Shown: positions 63,426 through 64,000 of the stretch, one piece after another
Layout: each line of letters starts with the position of its first letter
How positions within the stretch are numbered: the stretch's first letter is position 1
IMG/VR virus record: IMGVR_UViG_3300042465_006864
Location: 1 to 64,000 of that record
DNA: 64,000 nt
DNA from: a virus
Strand: one strand, 5' to 3'
Notes under the pieces: generated by a model
The model's input: only the letters and a program-made list of their open reading frames with translations
What the model was told of the DNA's origin: nothing
Databases searched by the model: none
Program-made: the position numbers and the translations under genes

Positions 63426-63959
63426 ATGCCTAATTGGACTCACAACAAACTAACCATAACAAACTCCACTCCAAAGCTCGAAGAGTTCCTCAAGGAACAC
63501 GGCTTGTCTTTTGAGGCTATCGTAAAACCAGAGCGTCCTGAGAATTACGGAGATGGTTGTTCTACTATCGCCGCCCAAACTGATGCTTGGGGAACTAAGT
63601 GGGACTTGGATGAAACCGAAGCAAAAGAAACCGCCGCTTCTCTTTTAGAGAATGACGAATGTATTTTCGATACAGCATGGTCGCCACCATCGGAAGCGAT
63701 TCGCGCACTGAGCGAGTTGACTGGTGCGTCTTTTCTTCTTGCTTACTATGAGCCAGGATGTTGGTTCTGGGGAGTGGAAGACATCTCCGAAGGTTTCATC
63801 TACCCCGAGTTAGATAGCAATGAAACACAAGAGCAGCTCCACGAATTTCTTGTCCAATACATGGACTACAGCACCGAAGAGGCTACTGAAGCTGTAGGCT
63901 GGGACGAAGAGGACGAAGAGGAAGAAGAAGAGAAGGAGGAAGAAGAATCCAAGGCGTAA
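63426..63959 (+). CDS. Ferredoxin-fold DUF1281/Api92-like protein with acidic tail
   Basis: 177 aa. MPNWTHNKLTITNSTPKLEE, NAWGTKWDLDE (here DAWGTKWDLDE) and FDTAWSPPSEAIRAL are the blocks of the phage and plasmid YubB/Api92 family with a ferredoxin-like fold. FLLAYYEPGCWFWG follows. The last about 25 residues are almost pure Asp/Glu (GWDEEDEEEEEEKEEEE), an acidic tail often involved in binding basic partners. Function unknown. Confidence 0.75.
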   Translation: MPNWTHNKLTITNSTPKLEEFLKEHGLSFEAIVKPERPENYGDGCSTIAAQTDAWGTKWDLDETEAKETAASLLENDECIFDTAWSPPSEAIRALSELTGASFLLAYYEPGCWFWGVEDISEGFIYPELDSNETQEQLHEFLVQYMDYSTEEATEAVGWDEEDEEEEEEKEEEESKA

Positions 63960-64000
63960 ATGCCAAACGCCAAATAAGCAAATAACAAATAAGCGCACTG

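Noticed and set aside
1-64000. Stop-codon reassignment, as in some phages
   Set aside because: TAA, TAG and TGA all end well-delimited genes (for example TAG at 61110, TGA in ATGA junctions), and no gene reads through a stop.

Overview
The window is part of a double-stranded DNA tailed bacteriophage genome, AT-rich and densely packed, with short overlapping genes (many ATGA junctions), phage tRNAs, free-standing HNH endonucleases and no housekeeping bacterial genes. The tail-tip block L-K-I-J is of phage lambda (siphovirus) type. Other genes (rIIA, rIIB, an RNA ligase, ThyX) are typical of larger lytic phages. Early promoters match the sigma-70 consensus (TTGACA, 16-17 bp, TAnnnT). This and a heptosyltransferase-like (GT9) protein suggest a Gram-negative host, but the host cannot be named. 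All three stop codons are used normally. Terminase, portal, capsid, tape measure and DNA polymerase are not in the window, so the genome continues on both sides.

Layout. 1-8922 (minus): fibre, LamG lectin and baseplate-like genes, a SET-domain protein and an unknown protein. 8976-13851 (plus): possible DNA-binding and annealing proteins, two glycosyltransferase genes that share one split GT9 fold, and a GNAT acetyltransferase. 13848-23116 (minus): J, I, K, L tail-tip module plus a tail protein. 23148-28093 (plus): nuclease-like protein, phosphoesterase, P-loop kinase, SLOG protein, ThyX, then amidase and holin. 28094-36630 (minus): metallopeptidase, two tRNA loci, HNH, small membrane proteins, RlpA-like protein, thioredoxin-like protein, RNA ligase, holin-like protein, rIIB, rIIA. 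36744-45652 (plus): UV endonuclease, many small early genes, two phosphatases, three YopX paralogues, and a tRNA array split by an HNH gene. 45671-47017 and 48953-49519 (minus): virion-like proteins. 47133 to the end (plus): small early genes, a macro-like protein, twin repeat proteins, a HAD phosphatase, a two-domain glycosyltransferase, an AAA+ RuvB-like ATPase, tRNAs, and a repeat-rich control region at 57.8-59.3 kb.

Expression logic read from the sequence. Two promoter classes are visible. Early genes have TTGACA/TAnnnT promoters with a conspicuously GC-rich stretch directly after the -10 box, and the start codon often lies only 6-11 nt after the -10, so the mRNAs should be leaderless or nearly so. 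Structural and lysis genes instead have a single 10-bp motif, RGTGTAADWW, whose end lies 5-7 nt before the start codon; it resembles the T4-type late promoter and predicts leaderless late mRNAs. The same motif, or a one-base variant, also precedes two strongly structured non-coding stretches (48.38-48.55 kb and 53.68-53.98 kb).

Most unusual features: the near-leaderless early and late promoter systems; nine or ten copies of a 29-bp interrupted repeat with a separate palindromic operator-like element around 58-59 kb; the two structured RNAs; and several atypical tRNAs (a 155-nt tRNA-like element with serine features, a class-II-shaped tRNA with a threonine anticodon, an initiator-like tRNA-Met, and a tRNA relic fused to tRNA-Arg).
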